Shown: in pieces, positions 39,089 through 46,381 of the stretch | How positions within the stretch are numbered: position 1 is the stretch's first letter | Layout of the letters: the number at the start of each line of letters is the position of its first letter | Origin: Pseudoxanthomonas kalamensis DSM 18571 | Lineage (GTDB): Bacteria > Pseudomonadota > Gammaproteobacteria > Xanthomonadales > Xanthomonadaceae | Length of the DNA stretch: 64,000 nt | Assembly (NCBI RefSeq): GCF_010211745.1 | Contig: NZ_PDWQ01000005.1 | Coordinates: 1 to 64,000, forward strand | Direction: 5' to 3' | Made by a program: the position numbers and the translations under genes | Notes under the pieces: generated by a model | Seen by the model: only the letters and a program-made list of their open reading frames with translations | Databases searched by the model: none | What the model was told of the DNA's origin: nothing

Positions 39089-40993
39089 CTACGCGGCAGA
39101 GTCGGCGCGCAGACGTTCGGCGAAAGCGGCCACGGACATCGTGCCCAGGTCCTCCCCCGAACGCGTACGCACCGCCACGGCGCCATTTTCCTTCTCGCGG
39201 TCTCCCACCACCAGCAGGTACGGCACGCGTTGCAGCGTATGCTCGCGAATCTTATAGCCGATTTTCTCGTTCCGCAAATCGGTGACGACCCGGAAGCCTT
39301 GATTTGAAAGGGTTTTCCGGACCTCTTCGACATGGTCGGCCTGGGCGTCGGTGATATTGGCCACCACCGCCTGCACCGGCGCCAGCCAGACCGGGAAGGC
39401 GCCGGCATGGTGCTCGATCAGGATGCCGATGAAACGCTCCATCGAGCCGACGATGGCCCGGTGCAGCATCACCGGATGCCGGCGCTGGCTGTTCTCGTCC
39501 ACGTATTCGGCGCCCAGCCGGCCCGGCATCATGAAATCCACCTGCATGGTGCCCAGCTGCCAGGTGCGGCCGATGGCGTCCTTCAGGTGGTACTCGATCT
39601 TCGGCCCGTAGAAGGCGCCCTCGCCCGGCAGCTCCTGCCATTCCACCCCGCAGGCCGACAGCGCGGCGCGCAATGCGGCCTCGGCCTTGTCCCAGGTGGC
39701 GTCGTCGCCGAGCCGCGATTCCGGGCGCAGCGCGATCTTGATCTGAATGTCGTCGAAGCCGAAGTCGGCGTACACCTGCAGCGCCTGCTGGTGGAAGGCG
39801 GTCACCTCGGCCTCGATCTGGTCCTCGGTACAGAAAATGTGGCCGTCGTCCTGGGTGAAACCGCGCACGCGCAGGATGCCGTGCAGCGCGCCGGACGGCT
39901 CGTTGCGGTGGCAGGCGCCGAACTCGCCGTAGCGGATCGGCAGGTCGCGATAGCTGTGCAGGCCCTGCTTGAATACCTGCACGTGACCCGGGCAGTTCAT
40001 CGGCTTGACCGCGTAGGTGCGGTTCTCCGACTCGCTGAAGAACATGTTGTCCTGGTAGTTGTCCCAGTGCCCGGACTGCTTCCACAGGGTCACGTCGAGG
40101 ATCTGTGGGCAACGCACCTCGCCGTAGCCGGTGTCGCGGTAGACCTTGCGCATGTACTGCTCGACCACCTGCCACACCGCCCAGCCCTTCGGGTGCCAGA
40201 ACACCAGGCCGGGCGCCTCTTCCTGCAGGTGGAACAGGTCCTGCGCCTTGCCGATCCGGCGATGGTCGCGCTTCTCGGCTTCCTCGATCCGCTGGATGTA
40301 GGCCGCCAGCTGCTTCTTGTCGGCCCAAGCGGTGCCGTAGATGCGCTGCAGCTGTTCGTTTTTCGAATCGCCGCGCCAGTAAGCGCCGGAAATCCGGGTC
40401 AGCTTGAATGCCTTCAGGAAGCGCGTGTTCGGCACGTGCGGACCGCGGCACATGTCCACGTACTCCTGATGGTGGTACATGCCCATCGCCGTCACTTCCG
40501 GGCCCATGTCCTCGATCAGCCGCAGCTTGTAGTCCTCGCCGCGCGACTTGAAGATTTCCACCGCCTCGGCACGCGGCGTCATCTTCTTGACCACGTCGTA
40601 ATCCTGGTCGATCAGCTCGCGCATGCGCTGCTCGATCGCCGCCAGGTCGTCCGGGGTGAACGGACGCTCGCTGTAGATGTCGTAATAAAAGCCTTCGTCG
40701 ATGACCGGACCGATCACCATCTTGGCGTCCGGGTACAACTGCTTGACCGCATGCCCGACCAGGTGCGCACAGGAGTGGCGGATGATCTCCAGCCCCTCCT
40801 CGTCCTTGGGCGTGATGATGCGCAGGCTGGCGTCGTGGTCGATCACGTCGCAGGCGTCGACCAGCACACCGTCGACCGCGCCGGCGACGGTCGCCTTGGC
40901 CAGGCCGGCGCCGATCGATTGCGCAACGTCCATGACGCTGACGGGATGTTCGTATTCGCGGCAGCTGCCGTCGGGAAGGGTGATGTTGACCAT
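39089..40993 (-). CDS. thrS: Threonine-tRNA ligase
   Basis: 634 residues from [20 protein letters not shown]-terminal TGS domain (1-62), editing domain with [20 protein letters not shown] (about 73-92), HxxxH and the distal Cys motif ([10 protein letters not shown], about 178-187), class II catalytic core with zinc ligands ([10 protein letters not shown] near 334; H and H further on), and a C-terminal anticodon-binding domain (about 535-634). It charges tRNA-Thr and clears Ser-tRNA-Thr. E. coli controls thrS by ThrRS binding its leader mRNA; here a peptide-attenuator arrangement precedes it instead. It leads the infC cluster, 78 bases upstream of infC. Confidence 0.97.
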   Translation of the reverse strand: MVNITLPDGSCREYEHPVSVMDVAQSIGAGLAKATVAGAVDGVLVDACDVIDHDASLRIITPKDEEGLEIIRHSCAHLVGHAVKQLYPDAKMVIGPVIDEGFYYDIYSERPFTPDDLAAIEQRMRELIDQDYDVVKKMTPRAEAVEIFKSRGEDYKLRLIEDMGPEVTAMGMYHHQEYVDMCRGPHVPNTRFLKAFKLTRISGAYWRGDSKNEQLQRIYGTAWADKKQLAAYIQRIEEAEKRDHRRIGKAQDLFHLQEEAPGLVFWHPKGWAVWQVVEQYMRKVYRDTGYGEVRCPQILDVTLWKQSGHWDNYQDNMFFSESENRTYAVKPMNCPGHVQVFKQGLHSYRDLPIRYGEFGACHRNEPSGALHGILRVRGFTQDDGHIFCTEDQIEAEVTAFHQQALQVYADFGFDDIQIKIALRPESRLGDDATWDKAEAALRAALSACGVEWQELPGEGAFYGPKIEYHLKDAIGRTWQLGTMQVDFMMPGRLGAEYVDENSQRRHPVMLHRAIVGSMERFIGILIEHHAGAFPVWLAPVQAVVANITDAQADHVEEVRKTLSNQGFRVVTDLRNEKIGYKIREHTLQRVPYLLVVGDREKENGAVAVRTRSGEDLGTMSVAAFAERLRADSAA

Positions 40994-41050
40994 GGTGGTA
41001 TCCGGGGACTCTGGATGCGGGAGGCCGATGGCCTGCAACCGCGGCAAAAA

Positions 41051-41080
41051 AGACGAAAGGCGCCACGCGGGCGCCTTTTC
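41051..41080 (-). terminator. Intrinsic terminator-like attenuator in thrS leader
   Basis: On the minus strand AAAGGCGCC (41078-41070) pairs with GGCGCCTTT (41064-41056) across loop CGCGT, and CGTCTTTTTTG follows, a standard intrinsic terminator. It lies between a Thr-rich short ORF and the thrS start, 63 bases before the ATG, so it should stop transcription before thrS unless it is prevented from folding. Confidence 0.82.
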
Positions 41081-41099
41081 GGCTGGCCTCGCGGGGGTG

Positions 41100-41126
41100 T
41101 CAGCAGTGGGCGGTCGTAGTGCTCAT
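41100..41126 (-). CDS. Putative thrS leader peptide MSTTTAHC
   Basis: An 8-codon ORF: ATG AGC ACT ACG ACC, then GCC CAC TGC TGA. Three consecutive Thr codons (all different) precede a terminator hairpin by about 20 bases. A weak GAG lies 8-9 bases upstream of the ATG. This is the architecture of ribosome-mediated attenuation: stalling at Thr codons when Thr-tRNA is scarce would favour transcription of thrS. I could not work out a convincing antiterminator by eye. Confidence 0.6.
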   Translation of the reverse strand: MSTTTAHC

Positions 41127-41295
41127 GTCGCACGCTCGGCCGGCGTTTCCGCGGGCCACCTTTGCCATCCGTTCCGATATTGACGCGCATGGTAGCGCAA
41201 TTCGGCCGCACCGGCCCGAGGCCGGCGGGCGGTTGTCCGCGATTGGTATCATGGCCAGCCAACCTCCCTGCCAGCCCCCATCTGGAGCCCGCCCG

Positions 41296-42981
41296 ATGAC
41301 CCCGCAAGATCTGCTATCGACCTATGGCCCGCGCGAGTCGATGGAGTACGACGTGGTGGTGGTCGGCGCCGGACCGGGCGGACTGGCGACGGCGATCCGG
41401 CTCAAGCAACTGGCCGCCGAAGCCGGCCGCGAGGTCTCGGTCTGCGTGCTGGAGAAGGGCTCCGAGCCCGGCGCGCACATCCTGTCCGGCGCGATCATGG
41501 ATCCGAAGGCGCTGAACGAGCTGTTCCCGGACTGGAAGGACCAGGGCGCGCCGCTGAAGCAGGCGGTGACCCGCGACCAGTTCCTGTTCCTCGACGAAAC
41601 CGGCGCCAAGGCCACCCCGAACTGGCTGCTGCCGGGCTGCTTCCACAACAGCGGCAACTACATCGTCAGCCTCGGCTCGGTGGTGCGCTGGCTGGCGCAG
41701 CAGGCCGAAGCGCTGGGGGTGGAAATCTTCCCCGGCTTCGCCGCCGCCGAAGTCCTGTACACCGACGACGGCGCGGTCAAGGGCGTGGCCACCGGCAACA
41801 TGGGCATCGGCAAGGACGGCGAGCCGACCGACCAGTTCCAGCTGGGCATGGAGCTGCACGCCAAGTACACGATCTTCGCCGAAGGCGCGCGCGGGCAACT
41901 GGGCCGCGAGCTGATCGCGAAGTATCGACTGGACGCCGGCAAGGACCCGCAGAGCTACGGGATCGGCATCAAGGAACTGTGGCAGGCCGATCCGGCCAAA
42001 CACCAGCCGGGCCTGGTGGTGCATACCGCCGGCTGGCCGCTGGACAGCGACACCTATGGCGGCTCGTTCCTGTACCACGCCGAGGACGGCAAGATCGCGG
42101 TCGGCTTCGTGGTCGGGCTGGACTACAAGAACCCGTGGCTGAGCCCGTTCGAGGAATTCCAGCGCTTCAAGACCCACCCGGCCATCCGCGCGCACTTGGA
42201 AGGCGGCAAGCGGATCGGTTACGGCGCCCGTGCGATCACCGCCGGCGGCCTGTTGTCGCTGCCGAAGCTGGTGTTCCCCGGCGGCGCCTTGGTCGGCTGC
42301 GAAGCCGGCACCCTCAACGCCAGCCGGATCAAGGGCAGCCATGCCGCCATCAAGACCAGCATGCTGGCCGCCGAGGCCGCGTTCGCGGCCCTGGGCGAAG
42401 ACCGCCAGCACGATGAACTGAGCGCCTACCCGGTCGCGTTCGAGAACAGCTGGCTGCACGCCGAGCTGAAGCAGTCGAAGAACTTCAAACAGTGGTTCAA
42501 GAAAGGCCGTTCGCTGGCCACGCTGATGACTGGCATCGAACAGTGGCTGCTGCCCAAGCTGGGCATCCGCAACCCGCCGTGGACGCTGCACCACGACACC
42601 CCGGACTACGCCAACCTGCAGCCGGCGGCGCAGTGCCCGAAGATCGACTACCCCAAGCCCGACGGCGTGCTCAGCTTCGACCGGCTCAGCTCGGTGTTCC
42701 TGTCCAGCACCAACCACGACGAGGACCAGCCCAGCCACCTGACCCTGAAGGACGCCACGATCCCGGTCGAGGTGAACTGGAAGGAGTACGCTGGTCCCGA
42801 GGCCCGCTATTGCCCGGCCGGGGTGTACGAATTCGTCGGCGTCGAAGACGGCCAGCCGCGCCTGCAGATCAACGCGCAAAATTGCGTGCACTGCAAAACC
42901 TGCGACATCAAGGACCCGACCCAGAACATCGTCTGGGTGGCGCCACAAGGCGGCGGCGGACCGAATTACGCGGGGATGTGA
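41296..42981 (+). CDS. Electron transfer flavoprotein-ubiquinone oxidoreductase
   Basis: 561 residues. The FAD-binding motif YDVVVVGAGPGGLATAIRLK (about 18-37) opens the protein; GAHILSGAIMDPKALNEL (about 58-75) and the ubiquinone-binding region follow. The C-terminal 4Fe-4S site is visible as YCPAGVYEF and NCVHCKTCDIKDPTQNI (about 532-548). It passes electrons from electron-transfer flavoprotein (fatty acid and amino acid dehydrogenases) to ubiquinone on the inner membrane. The start was chosen for TGGAG about 9 bases upstream; an ATG at 41251 would add 15 residues. It is divergent from thrS. The etfAB genes are not in the window. Confidence 0.95.
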   Translation: MTPQDLLSTYGPRESMEYDVVVVGAGPGGLATAIRLKQLAAEAGREVSVCVLEKGSEPGAHILSGAIMDPKALNELFPDWKDQGAPLKQAVTRDQFLFLDETGAKATPNWLLPGCFHNSGNYIVSLGSVVRWLAQQAEALGVEIFPGFAAAEVLYTDDGAVKGVATGNMGIGKDGEPTDQFQLGMELHAKYTIFAEGARGQLGRELIAKYRLDAGKDPQSYGIGIKELWQADPAKHQPGLVVHTAGWPLDSDTYGGSFLYHAEDGKIAVGFVVGLDYKNPWLSPFEEFQRFKTHPAIRAHLEGGKRIGYGARAITAGGLLSLPKLVFPGGALVGCEAGTLNASRIKGSHAAIKTSMLAAEAAFAALGEDRQHDELSAYPVAFENSWLHAELKQSKNFKQWFKKGRSLATLMTGIEQWLLPKLGIRNPPWTLHHDTPDYANLQPAAQCPKIDYPKPDGVLSFDRLSSVFLSSTNHDEDQPSHLTLKDATIPVEVNWKEYAGPEARYCPAGVYEFVGVEDGQPRLQINAQNCVHCKTCDIKDPTQNIVWVAPQGGGGPNYAGM

Positions 42982-43033
42982 AGCACGATGGGCGGAATCC
43001 GGTCATGCAAGGTCCGGGCCGCCTGCTACCGCT

Positions 43034-43059
43034 CGTCATTCCCGCGAAAGCGGGAATCC
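43034..43059. repeat. Palindromic repeat, CGTCATTCCCGCG type
   Basis: CGTCATTCCCGCGAAAGCGG continuing GAATCC: a stem of ATTCCCGC/GCGGGAAT around GAAA. The copy at 43405-43432 is inverted relative to this one; together they bracket the small integron-like gene. Confidence 0.85.
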
Positions 43060-43079
43060 ATGGGGCTTGTCATTCACTA

Positions 43080-43086
43080 GTTAGGC
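43080..43086 (+). other. Integron-type core site GTTAGGC
   Basis: GTTAGGC matches the GTTRRRY crossover core that forms the left boundary of an inserted integron cassette. It lies 25 bases before the start codon of the following small gene. A 7-base match alone is weak; its value comes from the attC-like structure on the other side of the gene. Confidence 0.45.
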
Positions 43087-43110
43087 GCTCATCGGGGGTT
43101 CGTAAGTGCC

Positions 43111-43320
43111 ATGAAGAAGCGCGGAGAGTTCAGGGTCGCTGTTGCCGTATTTGTCGTTCTCATGGCATTGAGCGCCCTCAATCGGCTTTATCGCGTTTCT
43201 AGTCGTGAGGGCATTCCAATGCTCTCGTCCGAGGCAGTGGCGTCAGGCTGGCTGTACTGGCTCGGCATGGGAATCGGCCTTGTTGTGGCTGGCTTGTACT
43301 ACCTCGGCAAGCGGGACTAG
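43111..43320 (+). CDS. Small two-helix membrane protein, integron-cassette-like gene
   Basis: 69 residues: MKKRGEFRVAVAVFVVLMAL with one hydrophobic helix (about 8-21) and a second near the C-terminus (WLYWLGMGIGLVVAGLYYLG, about 47-66), ending KRD. It has lower GC than its neighbours. It is followed within 20 bases by an attC-like hairpin and preceded by a GTTAGGC core, so it has the form of a single integron cassette. Cassettes often lack promoters and none is clear here. Function unknown; many cassette genes encode small membrane proteins or toxin-antitoxin components, but no partner is seen. Confidence 0.7.
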   Translation: MKKRGEFRVAVAVFVVLMALSALNRLYRVSSREGIPMLSSEAVASGWLYWLGMGIGLVVAGLYYLGKRD

Positions 43321-43340
43321 GCTGGTGCCTTGAAGGCCGC

Positions 43341-43393
43341 GCCCAACAATTCATTCAAGCCGACGCTGCTTCGCAGGTCGGATTGACTCAGGC
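43341..43393 (+). other. attC-like recombination site, truncated
   Basis: GCCCAAC (43341-43347) fits the RYYYAAC inverse core. The sequence that follows closely resembles aadA-type attC sites: CAATTCATTCAAGCCGACGC, then TGCTTCGCAGGTCGGATTGA and CTCAGGC. It folds as CCGAC/GTCGG plus CTGC/GCAG around TTC with one bulged G, the extrahelical base typical of attC. The distal GTTRRRY core expected after CTCAGGC is missing, so the site was cut by later rearrangement. Confidence 0.72.
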
Positions 43394-43404
43394 CTCATTC
43401 GTCC

Positions 43405-43432
43405 GTGGATTCCCGCCTGCGCGGGAATGACG
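43405..43432. repeat. Palindromic repeat, CGTCATTCCCGCG type (inverted copy)
   Basis: GTGGATTCCCGCCTGCGCGG continuing GAATGACG; on the minus strand it reads CGTCATTCCCGCGCAGGCGG. Same family as 43034-43059 and as the copy inside mfd. It lies between the attC-like site and the LAB_N gene end, where it may also serve as a transcript terminator structure. Confidence 0.85.
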
Positions 43433-43451
43433 GCAATTATCAGGACCGTCC

Positions 43452-43790
43452 CTACACTCGTTCGCCTTCGGCACGGGTCCGGCGGCCGTGGCGGATGTCC
43501 AGGTACAGGCTGTAGGCCGCGGTGAAGGCCGGGAACAGGTTCTGCAACACACCCACGGCGTCCTGCTTGCTGGAGAACAGGAAGTAGCTCAGCGTCATCG
43601 CGCTGCCCAGCAGGCTCATGTACCAGAACAGCCGCGGGATGACCGGGCGCCCGGCCTTGCGCGAAGCCAGGAACTGCACCAGCCAGCGCGAACCGAACAT
43701 GAAGGCGCCGGTCAGGCCGATCAGCTTCCACGGTGTCAGGTGCAGGCCGGTCCAGGCCAGCGAGACTATCTGTTCGTTCATCATGCCCAT
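43452..43790 (-). CDS. LAB_N (lipid A biosynthesis N-terminal) domain membrane protein
   Basis: 112 residues; ATGs at codons 1, 3 and 4 are all possible starts. The sequence has three hydrophobic helices and matches the LAB_N domain: LIGLTGAFMFGSRWLVQFLASRKAGRPVIP (about 23-52, quoted in two parts: LIGLTGAFMFGSRWLVQ and FLASRKAGRPVIP), then RLFWYMSLLGSAMTLSYFLF. LAB_N proteins are small PQ-loop-like membrane proteins usually found beside a polyprenyl-phosphate glycosyltransferase, as here, 9 bases after the GT2 gene. They may help flip or present the lipid-linked sugar; this is inference. Last gene of the envelope module. Confidence 0.86.
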   Translation of the reverse strand: MGMMNEQIVSLAWTGLHLTPWKLIGLTGAFMFGSRWLVQFLASRKAGRPVIPRLFWYMSLLGSAMTLSYFLFSSKQDAVGVLQNLFPAFTAAYSLYLDIRHGRRTRAEGERV

Positions 43791-43799
43791 CGCGGAAAC

Positions 43800-44528
43800 T
43801 CAGCCGCCCTGCCCCAGTTCGTCGATCGCGGTCAGCTTGCTGCGGCGGATCAGCCAGGCCACCCCGCGTAGGTCGCTGATACCGGCCAGCGCGCGTTGCA
43901 GGTTGTTGTACTTGGACACGCCGCTGGTGCGCGGCCGGTGCGAAACCGGCACGCTGACCGTCTGCCAGCCGGCGCGCTGCATCAACGCCGGCAGATAGCG
44001 GTGCATGTGGTCGAAGTACGGCAAGTCGAGGAAAGCCGCGCGCTCGAACAGCTTGATCCCGCAGCCGGTGTCCGGCGTCTCGTCGCGCAGCATGCGGCTG
44101 CGGATCGCGTTGGCCCATTTCGAAGCCCAGCGCTTGCTGCCGCTGTCTTGGCGATCGACCCGCCAGCCGGCGAACAGCTTGACCTGCGGCGCGGCGGCAG
44201 CGCGCGCGGCCAGCAGCTTGGGGATGTCGGCCGGGTCATTCTGGCCGTCGCCGTCCAAGGTGGCGATCCACGCCCCGCGCGCGGCCTTAATGCCGTTGCG
44301 CACCGCCGTACTCTGCCCGCTGCGGGTCCGGTGATGCAGTACGCGCAACTGCGGATGCCGCGACTGCAGTTCCTGCAGTACCTGCAGCGAACGGTCGTCG
44401 GAGTCATCGTCCACGCAGACGATCTCGAACGCCATCGCGTCGAGCGCGGCCACCGTCTCGGCGATCAGCGGGTCGATGTTGTCCTGTTCGTTGAACACCG
44501 GGATCACCACCGAGACCTGCGGCGTCAT
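43800..44528 (-). CDS. Polyprenyl-phosphate glycosyltransferase (GT2, DPM1/ArnC-like)
   Basis: 242 residues. GT-A fold with VSVVIPVFNEQDNIDPLI (about 5-22), CVDDDSDDRSLQVLQEL (nucleotide site), LDGDGQNDPADIPKLL (DxD motif, about 93-108) and the C-terminal HRPRTSGVSKYNN, all typical of dolichol- or undecaprenyl-phosphate sugar synthases. ArnC carries two C-terminal membrane helices; they are absent here, so the protein is cytosolic or peripheral. Expected reaction: transfer of a sugar from a nucleotide donor to undecaprenyl phosphate for the ArnT-like enzyme. The start overlaps the eptA stop by 4 bases. Confidence 0.9.
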   Translation of the reverse strand: MTPQVSVVIPVFNEQDNIDPLIAETVAALDAMAFEIVCVDDDSDDRSLQVLQELQSRHPQLRVLHHRTRSGQSTAVRNGIKAARGAWIATLDGDGQNDPADIPKLLAARAAAAPQVKLFAGWRVDRQDSGSKRWASKWANAIRSRMLRDETPDTGCGIKLFERAAFLDLPYFDHMHRYLPALMQRAGWQTVSVPVSHRPRTSGVSKYNNLQRALAGISDLRGVAWLIRRSKLTAIDELGQGG

Positions 44529-46216
44529 GGCGCGCCCGCTCCGGCAGCGCCGGCCGGCTGACGACAGGCGGCGAACAGGTCGCGTTCGCGGCGGTAGTCG
44601 CCGGTTTGTACGTCCATGATGCCCAACACCGAATCGAACAGGTTGTCGTGGCTCCAGGCGCGGCGCGTTTCGCCGGCCAGGCAATCGCGGTCGGTGTCGC
44701 TGTCGGCCAGGAAGCCCGGCGAGAACCACATCGTCATCGGCACCCGGGTCTGTTCGTCCGGGGCGATGGCATACGGCACTCCGTGCAGGAACAGGCCCTT
44801 CTCGCCCAGCGATTCGCCATGGTCGGAAACGTAGATCATCCCGCCATGATATCGGGACTGTTGGCCGATCAGATTAATCAAACGGGCCAAAACGTGGTCG
44901 GTGTACCCAATGGCGTTGTCGTAGGCGTTGACGATCTGCGCCGGGCTGCAGTCGCCGAGGTCGGCCGTTTCGCAGACCGGGGTGTAGCGGCGGAACTCCG
45001 GCGGATAGCGCTGGAAATAGTTGGGGCCGTGGTTGCCGACCATGTGCAGCACCACCACCCGGTCGCCGCGGCCATCGCCCATCCAGGTCGCCGCGCGCTC
45101 CAGCAGGATGCCGTCCAGGCAACGGTCGTCGCCGCAGTAGGCGGGATCGCTCGCATTGCTGGTGGATTCGTACGGCAGCCCCTGACACACGCCCTTGCAG
45201 CCGGACTGGTTGTCGCGCCACTCGACCGACACCCCCGCGCGTGCCAGCACGTGCAGCAGGGATTCGTGGCTGCGGATCTTCTTCTTGTCGTAGCCCGTGC
45301 GCCCGTACGGCGAAAACATGCACGGCAGCGAGACCTCGGTGCTGGTGCCGCAGGCACTGACGTCGGTGAAATTCAGCACGTCCGGGATTGCCAGCAGCTC
45401 CGGAGTCGTCTGTCGGGCATAACCGTTCAGGCCCCAGTTGCCTGCGCGCACGGTCTCGCCCACCACCATGACCAGGAGGCGCGGCTTGCGGCCGGCGGGG
45501 CTCGGCAACTGGCGGGCATCGCCGGCCACCGTCAGCAAGGCCGGCTTCGGTCCCGGCGGGTCTTCCTGCAGCACGGTGAACAGCGACACCAAGTAGTTGG
45601 CCGGGGTGACCAGGTAGCGGGCCTGGTGCTGGTTGCGCATCAGGGCCGACAGATGCTGCGACGACGCCAGTGCCGCGGTGACGCCCAGCGCCGCCACGCC
45701 CAGCCACAACGCGACGCGTGCCAGCACGGCGCTTTTCCAGCCACTGCGGCGCACCCGCACCCAGGCCAGCGCCAGCAGGGCGGGAATTGCGGCCGCTGCC
45801 GCGAGCAGCGTGTCCCAGGACAGCAGGTCGCGCGATTCCCTGGCATCGGTGTGCAGCACGTTGCGCACCATGTCCGCATCCAGGTAGATGCCATAGGCAT
45901 CGATGTAATGCCCGGCCAAGGCCGACACGACCAGTAGCAACCCCAGCAACACGCGCGCCCAGGGTCGCCAGACCAGCAGGCTCAATACCAAGGCATTGAC
46001 CGCCAGCAGCAGGCCGAACACGCACAGCGCCCAGCCCGGCGAGCGGGTTGCGTCTTCCATCGCCACCCGCCAGAACGCCTGGTTGCCGAACACGGCGAAA
46101 TACGCGCTGGCCAGCAGGATCAGGATTTCGGTCCGCAACTGCGGACGCTGGCGCAACAGCGCCAGGGCGCGTTCCCGCCATTCGGGAACCGCCTTCGCTG
46201 ACAGGGATGTGCTCAC
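44525..46216 (-). CDS. eptA: Lipid A phosphoethanolamine transferase (EptA-like)
   Basis: 563 residues from a GTG start (MSTSLSAKAV). Five membrane helices occupy about residues 30-195. The periplasmic alkaline-phosphatase-fold domain (about 240-550) has VMVVGETVRAGNWGLNGYAR with catalytic Thr in GTSTEVSLPCMFS (about 291-303; the STEVSLPCMFS motif is diagnostic), zinc ligands in YVSDHGESLGEKGLFLHG, and paired cysteines for disulfides (CKGVC, CGDDRC). It moves phosphoethanolamine from phosphatidylethanolamine to lipid A phosphates, reducing binding of cationic peptides such as polymyxin. It is 165 bases downstream of the arnT-like gene and translationally coupled to the GT2 gene. Confidence 0.93.
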   Translation of the reverse strand: MSTSLSAKAVPEWRERALALLRQRPQLRTEILILLASAYFAVFGNQAFWRVAMEDATRSPGWALCVFGLLLAVNALVLSLLVWRPWARVLLGLLLVVSALAGHYIDAYGIYLDADMVRNVLHTDARESRDLLSWDTLLAAAAAIPALLALAWVRVRRSGWKSAVLARVALWLGVAALGVTAALASSQHLSALMRNQHQARYLVTPANYLVSLFTVLQEDPPGPKPALLTVAGDARQLPSPAGRKPRLLVMVVGETVRAGNWGLNGYARQTTPELLAIPDVLNFTDVSACGTSTEVSLPCMFSPYGRTGYDKKKIRSHESLLHVLARAGVSVEWRDNQSGCKGVCQGLPYESTSNASDPAYCGDDRCLDGILLERAATWMGDGRGDRVVVLHMVGNHGPNYFQRYPPEFRRYTPVCETADLGDCSPAQIVNAYDNAIGYTDHVLARLINLIGQQSRYHGGMIYVSDHGESLGEKGLFLHGVPYAIAPDEQTRVPMTMWFSPGFLADSDTDRDCLAGETRRAWSHDNLFDSVLGIMDVQTGDYRRERDLFAACRQPAGAAGAGAP

Positions 46217-46381
46217 GCGTGCATCGCCTGTACTGGCGACGCGGGAATGACGGACTGCATGTTGCCGGGCTGCGGATGAAGGTCGTTGCGACCGATGCCT
46301 TCATGCTGATGGCGGCCCTGTCGGAGTCGGGTCGGAACGCTGTCGGAAGATCGTTAACCGCAGGCAACGGTCAGCGCGGAT

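Noticed and set aside
40994-41130. T-box riboswitch upstream of thrS
   Set aside because: T-boxes are mainly in Gram-positive bacteria. No specifier loop or T-box bulge sequence is seen, while a Thr-codon peptide and terminator explain the region better.
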